64,000 bases of DNA, taken from Actinomadura sp. K4S16 (GTDB taxonomy: Bacteria > Actinomycetota > Actinomycetes > Streptosporangiales > Streptosporangiaceae). Below the pieces are notes generated by a model. The model was not told the DNA's origin and searched no databases. It saw nothing but the letters and a program-made list of their open reading frames with translations. This document shows positions 35,443 through 43,256 of this stretch, in pieces (the stretch's first letter is position 1; the number at the start of each line of letters is the position of its first letter). The stretch lies in contig NZ_BDDE01000016.1 in the NCBI RefSeq assembly GCF_008327685.1, positions 124,001 through 188,000 on the forward strand. The letters are read 5' to 3'. The translations under genes and the position numbers were made by a program.

Positions 35443-36543
35443 ATGCGAGTCCTGTTCGACGGTGAGGTGCACGTCCACTACAGGCAGGCGTACGTCACCA
35501 GCTCACCGGGCTTCGCCTCTGGCTTGCGCGAATGCTTCCTGGGGCAGGAGAACGGGCTGTGCGGCGCCGCGTCGCCCGGAACGTTGTTCCTTACCGCAGG
35601 GTTGCACACCGGCGGCATCGGGTTCGCGGTCGAGCGGCATGGGGAGCCGCCCCCGGTCGATGAGAGGTGGGAGGAGATCGTCGAAGTCTCGTTCACACCT
35701 GAGACCGATGAGGTGACCCTCGTGCAGTGGGCGGGCGAGGCCACCTGGAGGCTGGACCTGGACCGGGTCGACTACCGCGTCCGGTACTGCGCGAGCGGAA
35801 TGCAGGCGGCCAGGGAGGCTGACACCAGGCTCAAGGGTGAACCGCGAATCGACCGCTACCTCCTGCAGTTCTGGCCGGCCCCACCCGAGGCCGATCGTGT
35901 GCTGAAGCAGACCACGGAGCACGCGGCGTACTGGCACGGCTTCGCGCGTGGCCTGCCGCCGGCTCCGACCGCCGAGCAAAGGGCCGAAGCGGCGCGCCTG
36001 GCCGAAGTGGAGAAAGCACACGAGAGGGAGCAGGCCAGGCTGCGGGCCGAGGCGCGATCATGGGGCGGACGACTGCCCAGCGAGCGGCTTCGGCGCGTGT
36101 CGGGTAACGCGCTGGCCATGGCGCGGCTCGACCGCGACGTGAGCGAGGCGATAGCCGCGGCCGACCCGGAGGTGCAGCGCGCGATCGCCCGGTGGGTGGC
36201 GCGCCGGGCCTATGACGTGGCGGGCCTGGCGAGCATCGATTGGATCGCCCCCGCCCTGCTCGCCATGGACCGGGCGCAGCCCCTGCCCCCGCCCTTCGAC
36301 GACATGGAACACGTCTGGCCGAGGCTGTGGGCCGACGAGCAGGTGCCGAGTTCGACGGTCACGCTCCCGGGTGGGCGGATCCACAACTTCTCCCAGCAGG
36401 CCGCCGCCGTACCCGCACTGTTCGAGGCTGTCGAAGCAGACCCGCTTCAGGCCTCGCTCGATGCCCTGTGGGCTGCGGCGGCCGCCTTCGGAACCGATTA
36501 CCGCGACCTTCTTCAGGAGGTCCGGGACGCTTTCGATCTCTAG
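35443..36543 (+). CDS. Conserved hypothetical protein
   Basis: A 366-residue soluble protein of unknown function; I do not recognise its family. The N-terminal part (MRVLFDGEVHVHYRQAYV...GLTAGLHTGGIGF-like, ending near WAGEATWRLDLDRVDYRVRY) is beta-rich. The middle is a charged helical stretch (AEQRAEAARLAEVEKAHEREQARLRAEARSW), and the C-terminus (AMARLDRDVSEAIAAADPEVQRAIARWVARRAY) is helical. The ATG at 35443 is preferred to the TTG at 35383 because GGGGAA precedes it and the strand-rich domain starts there. It stands alone between the MFS gene and the RNA methyltransferase leader. Confidence 0.7.
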   Translation: MRVLFDGEVHVHYRQAYVTSSPGFASGLRECFLGQENGLCGAASPGTLFLTAGLHTGGIGFAVERHGEPPPVDERWEEIVEVSFTPETDEVTLVQWAGEATWRLDLDRVDYRVRYCASGMQAAREADTRLKGEPRIDRYLLQFWPAPPEADRVLKQTTEHAAYWHGFARGLPPAPTAEQRAEAARLAEVEKAHEREQARLRAEARSWGGRLPSERLRRVSGNALAMARLDRDVSEAIAAADPEVQRAIARWVARRAYDVAGLASIDWIAPALLAMDRAQPLPPPFDDMEHVWPRLWADEQVPSSTVTLPGGRIHNFSQQAAAVPALFEAVEADPLQASLDALWAAAAAFGTDYRDLLQEVRDAFDL

Positions 36544-36569
36544 CGGGGAGGCGGATGCGGAGAAAGGTC

Positions 36570-36575
36570 TAAACT
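36570..36575 (+). promoter_or_regulatory. -10 element of a probably leaderless transcript
   Basis: TAAACT ends 7 nt before the ATG of the MTFFFHLR leader ORF, so transcription would begin at or next to the start codon. No convincing -35 box is visible. Confidence 0.4.
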
Positions 36576-36582
36576 GCTGCCC

Positions 36583-36609
36583 ATGACGTTCTTCTTCCAC
36601 CTGCGTTAG
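36583..36609 (+). CDS. Putative regulatory leader peptide MTFFFHLR
   Basis: An eight-codon reading frame beginning right after a -10-like TAAACT, so probably translated from a leaderless mRNA. It lies 93 nt upstream of a predicted RNA methyltransferase. The RNA after its stop can form two mutually exclusive hairpins: 36612-36618 with 36654-36660, or 36652-36659 with 36665-36672. This layout resembles translation-attenuation leaders ahead of ribosome-modification genes, in which a stalled ribosome exposes the downstream start. The peptide itself matches no leader I know. Confidence 0.45.
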   Translation: MTFFFHLR

Positions 36610-36651
36610 CACGCCGCCGGCGAAACGAGGACCACCCGTCGTCGGCGAGGC

Positions 36652-36672
36652 GGGGCGGCGGAGCGCTGCCCC
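36652..36672 (+). promoter_or_regulatory. Candidate attenuator hairpin
   Basis: GGGGCGGC (36652-36659) pairs with GCTGCCCC (36665-36672) over 8 bp with one G-U and a 5-nt loop. The left arm can alternatively pair with CGCCGCC at 36612-36618 just after the leader ORF stop. High GC makes chance pairing easy, so this is tentative. Confidence 0.35.
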
Positions 36673-36702
36673 GGGTGCTGACGTGGGAGAAGAACGATCA
36701 TC

Positions 36703-37827
36703 ATGCGCATTCCGCGCACCCGTCTGGTCGCCCGCTGCGTACGCGGGCTGGAGTCCGCGGTCGCCGCCGAGGTCCTGGAGTCGGGGCTCGGCTCCGTCAC
36801 CCGCCTCGGTCATCGCGAGGTCCACTTCGGTCTCCGCTCGTCGCGGCCGGAGCCGATCCCGGTGCTGCGCACAGCCGACGACCTGTTCCTGTCGGCCGCG
36901 CGCCGGTCCGACATCGGGACGACGAAGCATGACCTGCATGCATTGGCCGAGCTCGCCGCCCTGGCCGACACCGATCTGCTGGTGCGCCTGCGCCGCGCAC
37001 TGACGCAGGCGCCGGCCCAGGTGCCGGGCATCGATGTCTCCGCATCCTTCCTCGGGCGGCGCACCTTCAGCCGGTACGACGCCGAGGATGTCGTGGGCAC
37101 GGCTTTGGCCGAGCGGCTCGGCGTCCCCTACCACTCGCGGCGCACGGGCGCCGCGCCCCCGCCGGGGTACTGGGGTTGGCGGCTGACCCTGGACGGAACG
37201 CACGCCGCGCTCATGATGCGGGTCGGCGACCGGCCGCTGCACCGCCGCGCCTACAAACAGCGGATGATCAAGGGGACGCTGCACCCGCCGCTGGCCGCGG
37301 CCATGGCCGTGCTGGCCGGCATCCGCCCGGACCACACCGTCCTGGACCCGTGCTGCGGCGCCGGAACCCTGCTGATCGAGGCCGCGCTCGCCCGGCCCGG
37401 CGCCCGCCTGTACGGCTTCGACCTTTCTCCCGACGCCGTCGCGGCGGCACGGGCGAACGCCGCCGCCGTGCCCGTCCGCGTGGACCGTGGCGACGCCGGG
37501 CGCCTCCCTCTCCCCGACGCCAGCGTCGACCGCGTCCTGTGCAACCCGCCCTGGGGCGTCCAGGTCCACCCCCGCGGGCTGCTCGCCGGCTCCCCGTCCC
37601 GCTGGTGGACGGAGCTTCGCCGCGTACTGGCACCGGACGGCACGGCCGTGCTCCTCCTGCCCACCTCCGAGACCCTGACCGACGCCATCCGGCACGGCCT
37701 CGCCCCGGTCCACGTCCAAGGCGTCCGTATCTCCGGCGCTCAATCCTTCATCGTCGGCCTACGCCCGGCAGCGTCCACCAAAGCCCGGAGACGCACCACG
37801 CGCCACACTGAAGAGAAGCCCCGCTGA
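36703..37827 (+). CDS. THUMP-type RNA methyltransferase (TRM11/RlmL-like)
   Basis: A 374-residue predicted RNA guanine-N2 methyltransferase. The N-terminal half resembles a THUMP RNA-binding domain (RLVARCVRGLESAVAAEVLE...). The C-terminal Rossmann domain has motif I VLDPCCGAGTLLIEAAL, an acidic loop GFDLSPDAVAAARANA and the catalytic motif IV CNPPWG, the N-P-P-[WYF] form of N2-guanine enzymes. The ATG at 36703 follows GGGAGAAG. The upstream leader peptide and hairpins suggest it is inducible, as for resistance-type ribosomal methyltransferases. Whether it modifies tRNA or rRNA cannot be decided. Confidence 0.82.
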   Translation: MRIPRTRLVARCVRGLESAVAAEVLESGLGSVTRLGHREVHFGLRSSRPEPIPVLRTADDLFLSAARRSDIGTTKHDLHALAELAALADTDLLVRLRRALTQAPAQVPGIDVSASFLGRRTFSRYDAEDVVGTALAERLGVPYHSRRTGAAPPPGYWGWRLTLDGTHAALMMRVGDRPLHRRAYKQRMIKGTLHPPLAAAMAVLAGIRPDHTVLDPCCGAGTLLIEAALARPGARLYGFDLSPDAVAAARANAAAVPVRVDRGDAGRLPLPDASVDRVLCNPPWGVQVHPRGLLAGSPSRWWTELRRVLAPDGTAVLLLPTSETLTDAIRHGLAPVHVQGVRISGAQSFIVGLRPAASTKARRRTTRHTEEKPR

Positions 37828-37857
37828 GATTACGAGCGGTGTGGAGTTGCCAATGCT

Positions 37858-37891
37858 GCGGGACATGCTGGGTAATTCCAGCATGTCCCGC
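37858..37891. terminator. 14-bp perfect hairpin terminator
   Basis: Arms 37858-37871 and 37878-37891 (core GGGACATGCTGG) pair perfectly over 14 bp around a 6-nt loop (GTAATT), 30 nt after the RNA methyltransferase stop. No U-tract, but the stem is very stable and correctly placed. Confidence 0.8.
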
Positions 37892-37955
37892 TGACCGCCA
37901 CACCTGCACCGGCCGGGCGAGGATCTTGTCACCGATCGCCGACGAGAGGGCAGCC

Positions 37956-38384
37956 ATGGGCGACGGCCCCCCGAGGGAGTTGATCTCCCTCGCCGACGAC
38001 GAGGGGAACAGCGTCACGGTCAACGTGCTGGGACGTGCGGCCGGGTGGGCCGCCGGACTCGACGCCGAGATCGTCGTCAAGACGCCCTTCGTGTCCGGCC
38101 GGATCGACCTGGCGCTGTACGTTTCGAGGCTGGAGAGCTGGGCCGACGCGCTGGACCGGCTCGACGCCGGCGAGGACGCCGCCTGGATGGAGATGAGCCG
38201 GGGCCCGTCCGTCTTCATCCGGCTCACTGGCGAGCGCGATTGTCCGGAGGTGGTCGTGGAGGACGAGGGCGGATCCATGGTCACCGTGCGGGTCCCGCTC
38301 GTCCCGCCGGACGGCTGGATCGCGGACCACCGCCGGCGCCTGCACCAGGTGATGAGCTACTGGATCCCGATGCTGTCAGGCTGA
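37956..38384 (+). CDS. DUF5959-like protein
   Basis: A 142-residue cytoplasmic protein whose pattern (ELISLADDEGNSVTVNVLGR...LDAEIVVKTPFVSGRIDLALYVSRLESWADALDRLDAGEDAAWME...DGWIADHRRRL) matches DUF5959 as I know it, a small family of unknown function frequent in Streptomyces and relatives. The ATG at 37956 is supported by GAGAGGG and by conservation beginning at ELISLAD. It stands alone between a terminator and a tRNA gene. Confidence 0.7.
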   Translation: MGDGPPRELISLADDEGNSVTVNVLGRAAGWAAGLDAEIVVKTPFVSGRIDLALYVSRLESWADALDRLDAGEDAAWMEMSRGPSVFIRLTGERDCPEVVVEDEGGSMVTVRVPLVPPDGWIADHRRRLHQVMSYWIPMLSG

Positions 38385-38509
38385 TCGCAGCGATCCGCGG
38401 GGGGTGCCGGCGACAGGTTCGTGACAGCCGAACGAACATCGAGCGGACGCGGGGACGTACCGGGACAGAACTCGGGATCTTGGCAGCGGTGGGACTGCAG
38501 GTCAGGGGG

Positions 38510-38586
38510 TGGCGCGCCCGGCAGGATTCGAACCCGCGACCGTCGGATTAGAAGTCCGATGCTCTGTCCAGCTGAGCTACGGGCGC
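38510..38586 (-). tRNA. tRNA-Arg (anticodon TCT)
   Basis: The minus strand reads GCGCCCG (acceptor), TAGCTCAGCTGGACAGAGCA (D arm), CGGACTTCTAATCCG (anticodon arm with TCT), GCGGGTTCGAATCCTGC (T arm) and CGGGCGCG, followed by an encoded CCA (38510-38512). All stems pair. It decodes AGA, a rare codon in this GC-rich genome. A TACACT -10-like element lies at 38614-38619 on the minus strand, about 28 nt upstream. Confidence 0.95.
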
Positions 38587-38691
38587 TCGGCGCCCGGCGG
38601 GACGCCGGGACACAGTGTAAGGGTGCGCGTCGTCCGGCTCCACATCCATAACGGCGTTACCGCTGGGGCGGGGGTTCTATCTTGGGGTGCT

Positions 38692-39483
38692 GTGGCGGTG
38701 AACATCGAGGTGCCGCTCTCCGGTGGGGCCGTGTCGGAGGGTGTGGTGCGGGTCGGGGAGACGGTGCGGCGGCCGCTGCGGGCGCACAGTCCGGCGGTCC
38801 ACGGGTTGCTGCGGCATCTGGAGGCCGTGGGGTTCGACGGGGCGCCGCGGGTGCTGGGGATCGACGAGCTGGGGCGGGAAGTGCTCAGCTGGGTGCCCGG
38901 GGAGGTGCCGCATCGGCCGTTGGGGGCGGGGGTCGTCTCCGAGGACGCGTTGCGGGGCGTCGCGCGGCTGCTGAGGCGGTACCACGAGGCGGTTGCGTCG
39001 TATGAGGCGCCGCTGGGGGCGCCGTGGGACGCGGAGACGTCCAACCTGGACGGGAAGCCCGAGGTCATCGGGCATTGCGATGTGACTCCGGAGAACGTGG
39101 TCTTTCGGGGCGGGAAGCCGGTCGCTTTGATCGATTTTGACCTGGCGCGGCCTACCACGCGGGTGTTCGACGTGGTCACCGCGCTGCGGCACTGGGGGCC
39201 CATCGAGGATCCCGCCGATCGGGACGCTTTGCTCTATGCGGCGGATGTGGGGCGGCGGCTGCGGATCTTCTGTGATGCCTACGGGCTGGAGCCGGAGCGG
39301 CGGCGGGAGGTGCTGCCGGTGGCGCGGGTGCGGTTCGAGCGGTCCTACCGGGCGATGCGGGAGAAGGCGGAGCGCGGTGGGGGATGGGCGCGGATCTGGC
39401 AGGGCGGCGCGGGGCCGCGGATACGGCGGGCGCAGGATTGGCTGGAGCGGCACTGGGATGAACTCGATGCGCGTCTCTGGTGA
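38692..39483 (+). CDS. Aminoglycoside phosphotransferase-fold kinase
   Basis: A 263-residue APH/choline-kinase-fold protein. The catalytic loop is VIGHCDVTPENVVF (HxDxxxxN) and the metal-binding motif LIDFDLA follows. The N-terminal lobe has the VRRPLRAHSPAVHGLLRHLEAVGFDGAPRVLG pattern common in actinobacterial members. GTG at 38692 follows a TATCTT element closely, so the transcript may be leaderless. The end overlaps cobD by 17 nt, placing it at the head of the cobD-cobQ operon. The substrate is unknown; antibiotic resistance is possible but not indicated. Confidence 0.85.
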   Translation: MAVNIEVPLSGGAVSEGVVRVGETVRRPLRAHSPAVHGLLRHLEAVGFDGAPRVLGIDELGREVLSWVPGEVPHRPLGAGVVSEDALRGVARLLRRYHEAVASYEAPLGAPWDAETSNLDGKPEVIGHCDVTPENVVFRGGKPVALIDFDLARPTTRVFDVVTALRHWGPIEDPADRDALLYAADVGRRLRIFCDAYGLEPERRREVLPVARVRFERSYRAMREKAERGGGWARIWQGGAGPRIRRAQDWLERHWDELDARLW

Positions 39484-40363
39484 GGGGCTGGTTCTCGGGG
39501 TCGCGCTGGACGCGCTGCTCGGGGATCCGAAGCGGTGGCATCCCGTGGCCGGGTTCGGTCGGGTGGCGTCCGGGGCGGAGCGCTGGATCTATGGGGATTC
39601 GCGCTGGCGGGGTGCTGTCTATGTCGGGGCTCTGGTGGGGGGCGCCGGGGTCGCGGGGGTCGCGCTTGAGCGGGTGAGTCGGCGGCCCCTCGTGCATTGT
39701 CTTGTTACCGCCGGGGTCACCTGGGCCGTGCTCGGCGGGACGTCGTTGGGCCGCGAAGGGCTCCATATGGCGCGGGTGCTGGAGCGGGGAGATGTGGAGG
39801 CCGCAAGGAAGCGGCTTTCCCATCTGTGCGCGCGGGATCCCCGGGGGCTGGATGCCCGTGCTCTGAGCCGTGCAGTGGTGGAGTCGGTCGCCGAGAACAC
39901 GTCGGACGCGTCCATCGCCCCTTTGGTGTGGGGTGCGGTGGCGGGCATTCCGGGGTTGCTCATGTACCGGGCGGTGAACACGCTTGACGCCATGGTGGGG
40001 TATCGGAGTCCGAGGTACGAGCGGTTCGGGTGGGCGGCGGCCAAGCTCGATGATGTCGCCAACTGGGTTCCGGCGAGGGTCACCGGGGGATTGGTCGCCC
40101 TCTGTTCGGGACGGGAGGCCTGGCGCGTCCTGAGAAGGGACGGGGCGAAGCATCCGAGCCCCAATGCCGGACGGTGCGAGGCGGCTTTCGCCGGGGCGCT
40201 CGGGGTGAGGCTGGGCGGGGTCAACGCCTATGGCGGACGGGTCGAGCACCGGCCCGAGATGGGGGACGGCCGGGCCCCCGAGGTCCGGGACATCCGGAGG
40301 GCCGTCCGGCTCTCCGCGGCGGTGACGTTCGCGGCGGCGGCCGTGGTCTGGAGCGTGCGGTGA
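39467..40363 (+). CDS. cobD: Cobalamin biosynthesis protein CobD/CbiB
   Basis: A 298-residue membrane enzyme that attaches the aminopropanol arm to cobyric acid to give adenosylcobinamide (phosphate). Family hallmarks: [18 protein letters not shown] at the N-terminus, [68 protein letters not shown], and [17 protein letters not shown], with several hydrophobic segments. The ATG at 39467 (or 39458) overlaps the phosphotransferase gene. The stop overlaps the cobQ start (GTGA). Only two cobalamin genes occur here and no cobalamin riboswitch is visible upstream. Confidence 0.93.
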   Translation: MRVSGEGLVLGVALDALLGDPKRWHPVAGFGRVASGAERWIYGDSRWRGAVYVGALVGGAGVAGVALERVSRRPLVHCLVTAGVTWAVLGGTSLGREGLHMARVLERGDVEAARKRLSHLCARDPRGLDARALSRAVVESVAENTSDASIAPLVWGAVAGIPGLLMYRAVNTLDAMVGYRSPRYERFGWAAAKLDDVANWVPARVTGGLVALCSGREAWRVLRRDGAKHPSPNAGRCEAAFAGALGVRLGGVNAYGGRVEHRPEMGDGRAPEVRDIRRAVRLSAAVTFAAAAVVWSVR

Positions 40364-41871
40364 GCGGGCTGCTGGTGGCCGGGACCACGTCCGACGCGGG
40401 GAAGAGCGTCGTCACGGCGGGGCTGTGCCGGTGGCTGGCCCGGCAGGGCGTGAAGGTCGCGCCGTTCAAGGCCCAGAACATGTCGCTGAACTCGATGGTG
40501 ACGAGCGACGGTGCGGAGATCGGGCGGGCGCAGTACATGCAGGCGCAGGCCGCGGGTGTGGAGCCCGCGGCGCTGATGAATCCGGTGCTGCTCAAGCCGG
40601 GGAGCGACCGCAGAAGCCAGGTCGTGGTGCTGGGACGGCCCGTCGCGGAGGTCGACGCTCTGCAATACGGGGCGCACAAGGAATGGCTCAAGGGCGTCGT
40701 GCTGGAGAGCCTTGACGAGTTGCGGGCCAAGTACGACGTGGTGGTGTGCGAGGGGGCCGGGAGTCCCGCCGAGATCAATCTGCGGGGCGGCGACATCGTG
40801 AACATGGGGCTGGCGCGGGCCGCGGATCTGCCGGTCGTGGTGGTCGGCGACATCGACCGGGGCGGTGTCTTCGCGTCGCTCTACGGCACGGTCGCCTTGC
40901 TGGAGCCCGCGGACCAGGCGCTGATAGCGGGATTCGTCATCAACAAGTTCCGGGGGGCGGAGGAGCTTCTGGCGCCCGGGCTGGAGCAGCTCAAGATGCT
41001 CACGGGCCGGCCGACATTGGGCGTGCTGCCCTGGAAGCTCGGGCTGTATCTCGATTCCGAGGACACCCTGGCATTGGACGCGCCGCGGCCCGACGCGAAA
41101 GGGCCGTACGGGAAGGAGACGCTGCGCATCGCCGTCGTCCGGTTCCCGCGCATCTCCAATTTCACGGACCTGGACGCCCTGGCCTGCGAGCCCGGCGTCG
41201 TCGTCCGGTACGCGGCGAGCGCCGGGGATCTGGCGGAGGCCGACCTGGTGGTGCTGCCGGGCACCCGGGCCACGGTCGCCGATCTGACGTGGCTCCGCGA
41301 GCGGGGAATGGCGGAGGAGGTCCGGAGAAGGGCCGAAGCGGGGCGGCCGGTGCTCGGTATCTGCGGCGGCTACCAGATGCTCGCCGAAGAGATCGTGGAC
41401 GACGTCGAGTCGAAGGAGGGGAGGACGAGGGGCCTCGCCCTTCTTCCCGCGAGAGTCGAGTTCAAGAAGGAGAAGACCCTCGGGCGGCCGGAGGGGAGCG
41501 CGTACGGGGAACCCGTGCACGCCTACGAAATCCACCACGGCATCGTGACCGCGCAAGGGGAGCCTTTCCTCGACGGGTGCCGGAAAGGCTCCGTCTGGGG
41601 GACGACCTGGCACGGCGCCATGGAGAACGACGGTTTCCGGAGGGCGTTCCTCGCGGACGTCGCCCAGGCCGCCGGAAGGGCTTTCGTCCCGGCCCCGGAC
41701 GTGTCGTTCGAGGCGTTGCGGGAGGCGACCCTGGACGCGCTCGGCGACCTCGTCGAGGAGCACATGGACACCGAGGCCGTGTGGCGGATCATCGAGGGCG
41801 GGGCGCCCGGCGGCATGCCCGTCGTCCCGCCCGGTGGAGCCCCGGAACCGCCCTCCGCGGCGGTAAGGTGA
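40360..41871 (+). CDS. cobQ: Cobyric acid synthase
   Basis: A 503-residue ATP- and glutamine-dependent amidotransferase that amidates four side chains of adenosylcobyrinic acid a,c-diamide. The N-terminal P-loop-like domain has [13 protein letters not shown] and [15 protein letters not shown] (from about residue 4), and [14 protein letters not shown]. The C-terminal triad glutaminase domain has the Cys in [10 protein letters not shown] and the His in YEIHHG. Translation is coupled to cobD by a 4-nt overlap. The C-terminus has a Pro-rich tail of about 25 residues beyond the usual end. Confidence 0.95.
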   Translation: MSGLLVAGTTSDAGKSVVTAGLCRWLARQGVKVAPFKAQNMSLNSMVTSDGAEIGRAQYMQAQAAGVEPAALMNPVLLKPGSDRRSQVVVLGRPVAEVDALQYGAHKEWLKGVVLESLDELRAKYDVVVCEGAGSPAEINLRGGDIVNMGLARAADLPVVVVGDIDRGGVFASLYGTVALLEPADQALIAGFVINKFRGAEELLAPGLEQLKMLTGRPTLGVLPWKLGLYLDSEDTLALDAPRPDAKGPYGKETLRIAVVRFPRISNFTDLDALACEPGVVVRYAASAGDLAEADLVVLPGTRATVADLTWLRERGMAEEVRRRAEAGRPVLGICGGYQMLAEEIVDDVESKEGRTRGLALLPARVEFKKEKTLGRPEGSAYGEPVHAYEIHHGIVTAQGEPFLDGCRKGSVWGTTWHGAMENDGFRRAFLADVAQAAGRAFVPAPDVSFEALREATLDALGDLVEEHMDTEAVWRIIEGGAPGGMPVVPPGGAPEPPSAAVR

Positions 41872-41908
41872 TCCACTCGTACGCGCAGAGCACCAGGAGG
41901 AACGCCCC

Positions 41909-42544
41909 GTGACCGACCCGCGGTCCAAGCTGATCGTCCCGCTGATGAAGGCGCGGGTCCCGGCCGAGGTCCAGCTGGAGTTCCCGCTCCCGGCGGACGA
42001 GGAGCCGATCCGCGACCCGTTCGCGGCCGACCTGTACGTCACCTACGCGCTGGAGATCGCCGACGAGGGCGCCCCGACCGGCCGCCGCTACGAGCACGTG
42101 GCGCGCCGGCACTGCGCCGACCTCGGCGTCGCGCCGGGCGAGCTGCGCCGCCACGCGGTGATCAACCTGCGCGACCTGCGTCCCGAGCTGAGCCTCAGCT
42201 GGTACCCGGACGCGCGCGCCGTGACGGTGTCGCTGGGCGGTTCCGCGCGCAGCGGGAGCCTGGAGTCGGGCCTGCTGCTGGACGAGGGCTTCCTGGAGAA
42301 GCTGGCGCAGGACGTGGACGGCGACCTCGTCGTCGCGGCGCCCGCGCGGGACGTGTTCGTCGCGTCCGGCACCGGGCATCCGGACGGTGTCGACAAGCTC
42401 CGCTGGGCGGTCGCGCAGGTGTGGGCCGAGGACCGCGGGGACGACGACGCCTCCGACCCGGTATGGGACGTCCCCGCCGGGACCCTTCTCACGCACAACC
42501 TCCTGGTCCGCCGCAACGGCGCCTGGGACGTCCTCGCGGTCTGA
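41909..42544 (+). CDS. DUF1444/YtpQ-like hypothetical protein
   Basis: A 211-residue soluble protein. The arrangement HAVINLRDLRPELSL, GLLLDEGFLEKLAQDVDGDLVVAAPARDVFVASGTGHPDGVDKLRWAVAQVW and a terminal LTHNLLVRRNGAWDVL resembles DUF1444 (YtpQ) proteins. Function is unknown. GTG at 41909 has AGGAGGAA upstream. It follows cobQ by 37 nt and may be read from the same transcript. Confidence 0.65.
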   Translation: MTDPRSKLIVPLMKARVPAEVQLEFPLPADEEPIRDPFAADLYVTYALEIADEGAPTGRRYEHVARRHCADLGVAPGELRRHAVINLRDLRPELSLSWYPDARAVTVSLGGSARSGSLESGLLLDEGFLEKLAQDVDGDLVVAAPARDVFVASGTGHPDGVDKLRWAVAQVWAEDRGDDDASDPVWDVPAGTLLTHNLLVRRNGAWDVLAV

Positions 42545-42608
42545 GACCGGCCCCGGCCCCCGGAAAATTGAGTGGGACGCCCTGGCCGGGATGCGTACCG
42601 TGCCGTCC

Positions 42609-43247
42609 ATGGTGTCGACTCATCAGCTTCTGGCCTTCTCCGCGATGGCGCTGGCCATCATCCTGATCCCCGGACCGTCCGTCCTCTTCGTCGTAGGCCG
42701 CGCGCTGGCGCACGGCCGGCGCACCGCTCTTGCGGGCGTGGTCGGCGGGGTGCTCGCCGCCCTGGTACTGACCTCGGCCGTCGCGGTGGGCATCGGTTCG
42801 ATCGTGGAACGCTCCGTCATCGTGTTCACCGTGCTGAAGATCGTGGGCGCGGTCTACATCGTCTACCTCGGGGTGCAGGCGATCCGGCACCGGCGCTCGC
42901 TCCAGGAGGCGATCGCCGGGAGCGAGGCGGAGCGCGGCGGCGGCAGGGCCCTGCTGCAGGGGTTCATCGTGGGCATGACCAACCCGAAGACCACCGTGTT
43001 CTTCGCGGCCGTCCTGCCGCAGTTCGTGGTGCGCGAGAACGGGCACGTCGCGCTCCAGATGATCGTCTTCGGCGCGATCTTCGCGGTGATCGCGCTGTTC
43101 TGCGACAGCGTGTGGGGCCTCGCGGCCGGGACGGCCCGCGACTGGTTCGCCCGGTCGCCGCGGCGCCTCGCGGCGATCGGCGGCACCGGCGGCCTGATGA
43201 TGATCGGCCTCGGCGTCACCGTCGCGGCGACCGGCCGCAAGGACTGA
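42609..43247 (+). CDS. LysE-family amino acid/metabolite exporter
   Basis: A 212-residue membrane protein with about six hydrophobic segments. The family signature is IILIPGPSVLFVVGRALAHGRRTALAGVVGG near the N-terminus, with YLGVQAIRHRRSL and GFIVGMTNPKTTVFFAAVLPQFV further on, typical of LysE/RhtB exporters. I chose the ATG at 42609; an in-frame ATG 18 nt upstream is also possible, and neither has a strong ribosome-binding site. The substrate is unknown. Confidence 0.9.
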   Translation: MVSTHQLLAFSAMALAIILIPGPSVLFVVGRALAHGRRTALAGVVGGVLAALVLTSAVAVGIGSIVERSVIVFTVLKIVGAVYIVYLGVQAIRHRRSLQEAIAGSEAERGGGRALLQGFIVGMTNPKTTVFFAAVLPQFVVRENGHVALQMIVFGAIFAVIALFCDSVWGLAAGTARDWFARSPRRLAAIGGTGGLMMIGLGVTVAATGRKD

Positions 43248-43256
43248 GGCGCCGGG

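Noticed and set aside
38385-38691. Cobalamin riboswitch upstream of cobD-cobQ
   Set aside because: No B12-box-like core or extended conserved fold was visible; the gap holds the tRNA-Arg gene and a short promoter region.
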